Of a stretch of DNA of 64,000 nucleotides, positions 62,835 to 64,000 are shown in pieces. Location: assembly GCF_001411555.2 (NCBI RefSeq), contig NC_049916.1, forward strand, positions 2,914,001 through 2,978,000. Direction: 5' to 3'. The notes below the pieces were generated by a model. It worked only from the letters and a program-made list of their open reading frames with translations. It was not told the DNA's origin and made no database searches. The first letter of the stretch is position 1, and each line of letters begins with the position of its first letter. This stretch comes from Juglans regia. Its lineage: Eukaryota; Streptophyta; Magnoliopsida; Fagales; Juglandaceae. Position numbers and translations under genes: made by a program.

Positions 62835-63136
62835 TGATCACTCACTCTTTTGATCTTCATTGCTTGCTCCATTATAAATGTTTTCAGATGGTAGATTTGT
62901 GTAGATCTTTTATGTTGGAAGCTAAGTGGTTCTACACCGGATATAAACCAAGCTTTGAAGAATACATAGAGAATGCATGGATCTCAATTGCAGCACCAGT
63001 TGTATTGGTGCATGCATATTTTCTTGTCACGAATCCAATAACTACGGAAGCTTTGGAGTGCTTGGAAGGGTACCCAGATATAATCCGTTGGTCATCACTG
63101 ATAGGAAGGCTTACTGATGATCTTGGAACCTCTAAG
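61050..63136 (+). pseudogene. Monoterpene synthase (TPS-b), six of seven exons, 3' end lost
   Basis: Class I terpene synthases ionise geranyl diphosphate in plastids to make monoterpenes. Exons 61050-61289, 61430-61700, 61791-62166, 62263-62481, 62581-62719 and 62888-63136 join in phase to 498 codons, with sizes typical of TPS-b exons 1-6. Motifs: Ser/Thr-rich transit-peptide-like N-terminus, RRSADYRPTIW (RRx8W, 58-68), RDR (311-313), DDVYD (348-352, metal binding) and the start of the NSE/DTE site, LTDDLGTSK, at the end of exon 6. The final exon (about 90 residues, with the Glu that completes NSE/DTE) is not recognisable. A hairpin MITE follows at 63366-63536. An acceptor at 63650 is followed after 2 bases by a probable copia LTR. 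No stops or frameshifts occur in exons 1-6, so the loss may be recent. The product cannot be named. Confidence 0.85.
62800..62832. repeat. (TA)n microsatellite in the terpene synthase's last intact intron
   Basis: About 16 TA units between exon 5 and exon 6. Length variation is likely and the splice sites are not affected. Confidence 0.9.
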
Positions 63137-63365
63137 GTACTTATGCTGGCTGCAAATTGCATCATCTGCATGCATCCAATACATTACACCAAAATATACA
63201 CATTTAATGCCCTGATCCCCGGCCTGTTTGAAAACATGAAGCTGATCATTTGCGGTCATTCATGTGAACCCCACACGAACAGCATTAAAAAAAGTTATTA
63301 GAACTACATGATGTGTTTAGCTATCATTATCATTAGAATTAAATAATTTTATTTAGTCATAAAAG

Positions 63366-63536
63366 GAAAGGTTGTTCCATATTCTAGACTTTGTTATTTC
63401 TAGTCATATATGCTGACGTGGCATATAATTTAAGTACCTGTCTAATTAAGTATTAGACATATGAATTCACTTAAAATGTGTCACCACAGCAGGTGTAATT
63501 AAGAATGACAAAGTCTAGAATGAGAATAATGGTTAG
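63366..63536. mobile_element. Hairpin MITE after terpene synthase exon 6
   Basis: Left arm CCATATTCTAGACTTTGTTA, right arm reverse-complemented CTCATTCTAGACTTTGTCAT, sharing TCTAGACTTTGT. The 170-bp unit is non-coding and lies in what should be the last intron. Confidence 0.65.
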
Positions 63537-63652
63537 TACTTAAAGCATAAAATATATTTTTTTAGAGATTTTATTTAAAGTTATATGTTTCTCTTGTTTA
63601 AAGATCGTGGCGGAACGTAATATTCTTATCATGTGTATTTTGAAACACAGGA

Positions 63653-64000
63653 TGTATTAGACACTGAGCATGCAGCAGCTACAAGTCGTTTTCCACCCAC
63701 AACAACAACCACAAGTCGTTCTGTACAAGGATAACATTCTGCCTATTATATTTTTACTTGTATTCTATTCCTATTTCTTTTATTATTTTCTGCACATATT
63801 ACGTTAATTAGCTGGCTTTCTATTTTAGGTAAAAGGATTCTGTTAGTTTGTTAGTTTGTTAGAGCAGAGTGTGTATAAAGTAAACCTCCTTGTATCGTGC
63901 AGTAGTACAAAAATATACAGTGCAAAACTTTCCAGACCTTCATGCATTATACTCTCTGTTTTCTTCCTTTTTGAAATGTTACATGGTATCTAGAGCCTGA
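63653..64000 (+). mobile_element. Probable Ty1/copia 5' LTR and primer-binding site
   Basis: The stretch 63653-63983 starts TGTATTAGACAC and ends AAATGTTACA (TG...CA ends). Inside, GTGTATAAAGTAAACC looks like an LTR promoter. TGGTATCTAGAGCC at 63984-63997 closely matches the tRNA-iMet primer-binding site (TGGTATCAGAGC). This order is that of a 5' copia LTR; the rest lies beyond the window. The left border is inferred, because other TG positions downstream (for example 63841) are possible. Confidence 0.6.

Noticed and set aside
63137..63301. Terpene synthase continuing through the exon 6 donor to a stop at 63301
   Set aside because: The donor TCTAAG|GTACTT is good and the extension has no resemblance to the family's last exon. 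It would only appear with intron retention.

Overview
The window is nuclear DNA from a flowering plant. It carries split genes with GT-AG introns, plant-specific gene families, many non-LTR (LINE) retrotransposon pieces, tRNA-derived SINEs and many AT-rich MITEs. The MITE family with TGAGATGAGATGAG-type ends and the SINE/LINE mix resemble what I associate with woody Fagales (walnut, hickory, oak), but that is an inference from memory and not a proven assignment. No organelle, viral, bacterial or CRISPR sequence was recognised.

Layout. 1-2338: RT and zinc-knuckle part of a decayed LINE, lying in an intron of a plus-strand gene whose last two coding exons are at 2926-3709 (function not recognised). 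3710-11700: gene-free, filled with MITEs and short tandem arrays. 11830-38064: a complete 32-exon gene for the nuclear export receptor exportin-1 (XPO1/CRM1), 1078 codons as reconstructed here, with two consecutive GC-AG introns and introns crowded with LINEs, SINEs and LTR-like repeats; one 6 kb intron holds a nested stack. 38065-41470: gene-free, with short dispersed repeats. 41472-48840: a probable Mutator-like element (MULE) with degenerate terminal inverted repeats. It carries a FAR1/FHY3-type transposase gene on the plus strand, broken by two nonsense codons, a run of duplicated 66-bp exons, and a GRF zinc-finger fragment on the minus strand. 49479-58190: a complete six-exon ARF-family GTPase gene of the ARFB1 type. 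58688-60850: MITEs and a short satellite. 61050-63136: six of the expected seven exons of a plastid-type monoterpene synthase (TPS-b). Where the seventh exon should begin there is what looks like a Ty1/copia LTR followed by its primer-binding site, so the terpene synthase appears truncated.

XPO1 and the ARF gene are housekeeping genes, of nuclear export and vesicle trafficking. They are unrelated to each other and to the terpene synthase, and there is no sign of an operon or a biosynthetic cluster beyond the single terpene synthase. The points most worth a second look are the paired GC-AG introns of XPO1, the tandem mini-exon amplification in the FAR1-type element, the probable LTR insertion into the terpene synthase, the replacement of a LINE catalytic core by a GC-rich element, and the ultra-short poly(A) insertions with long target-site duplications. 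I found no convincing novel multi-gene system.
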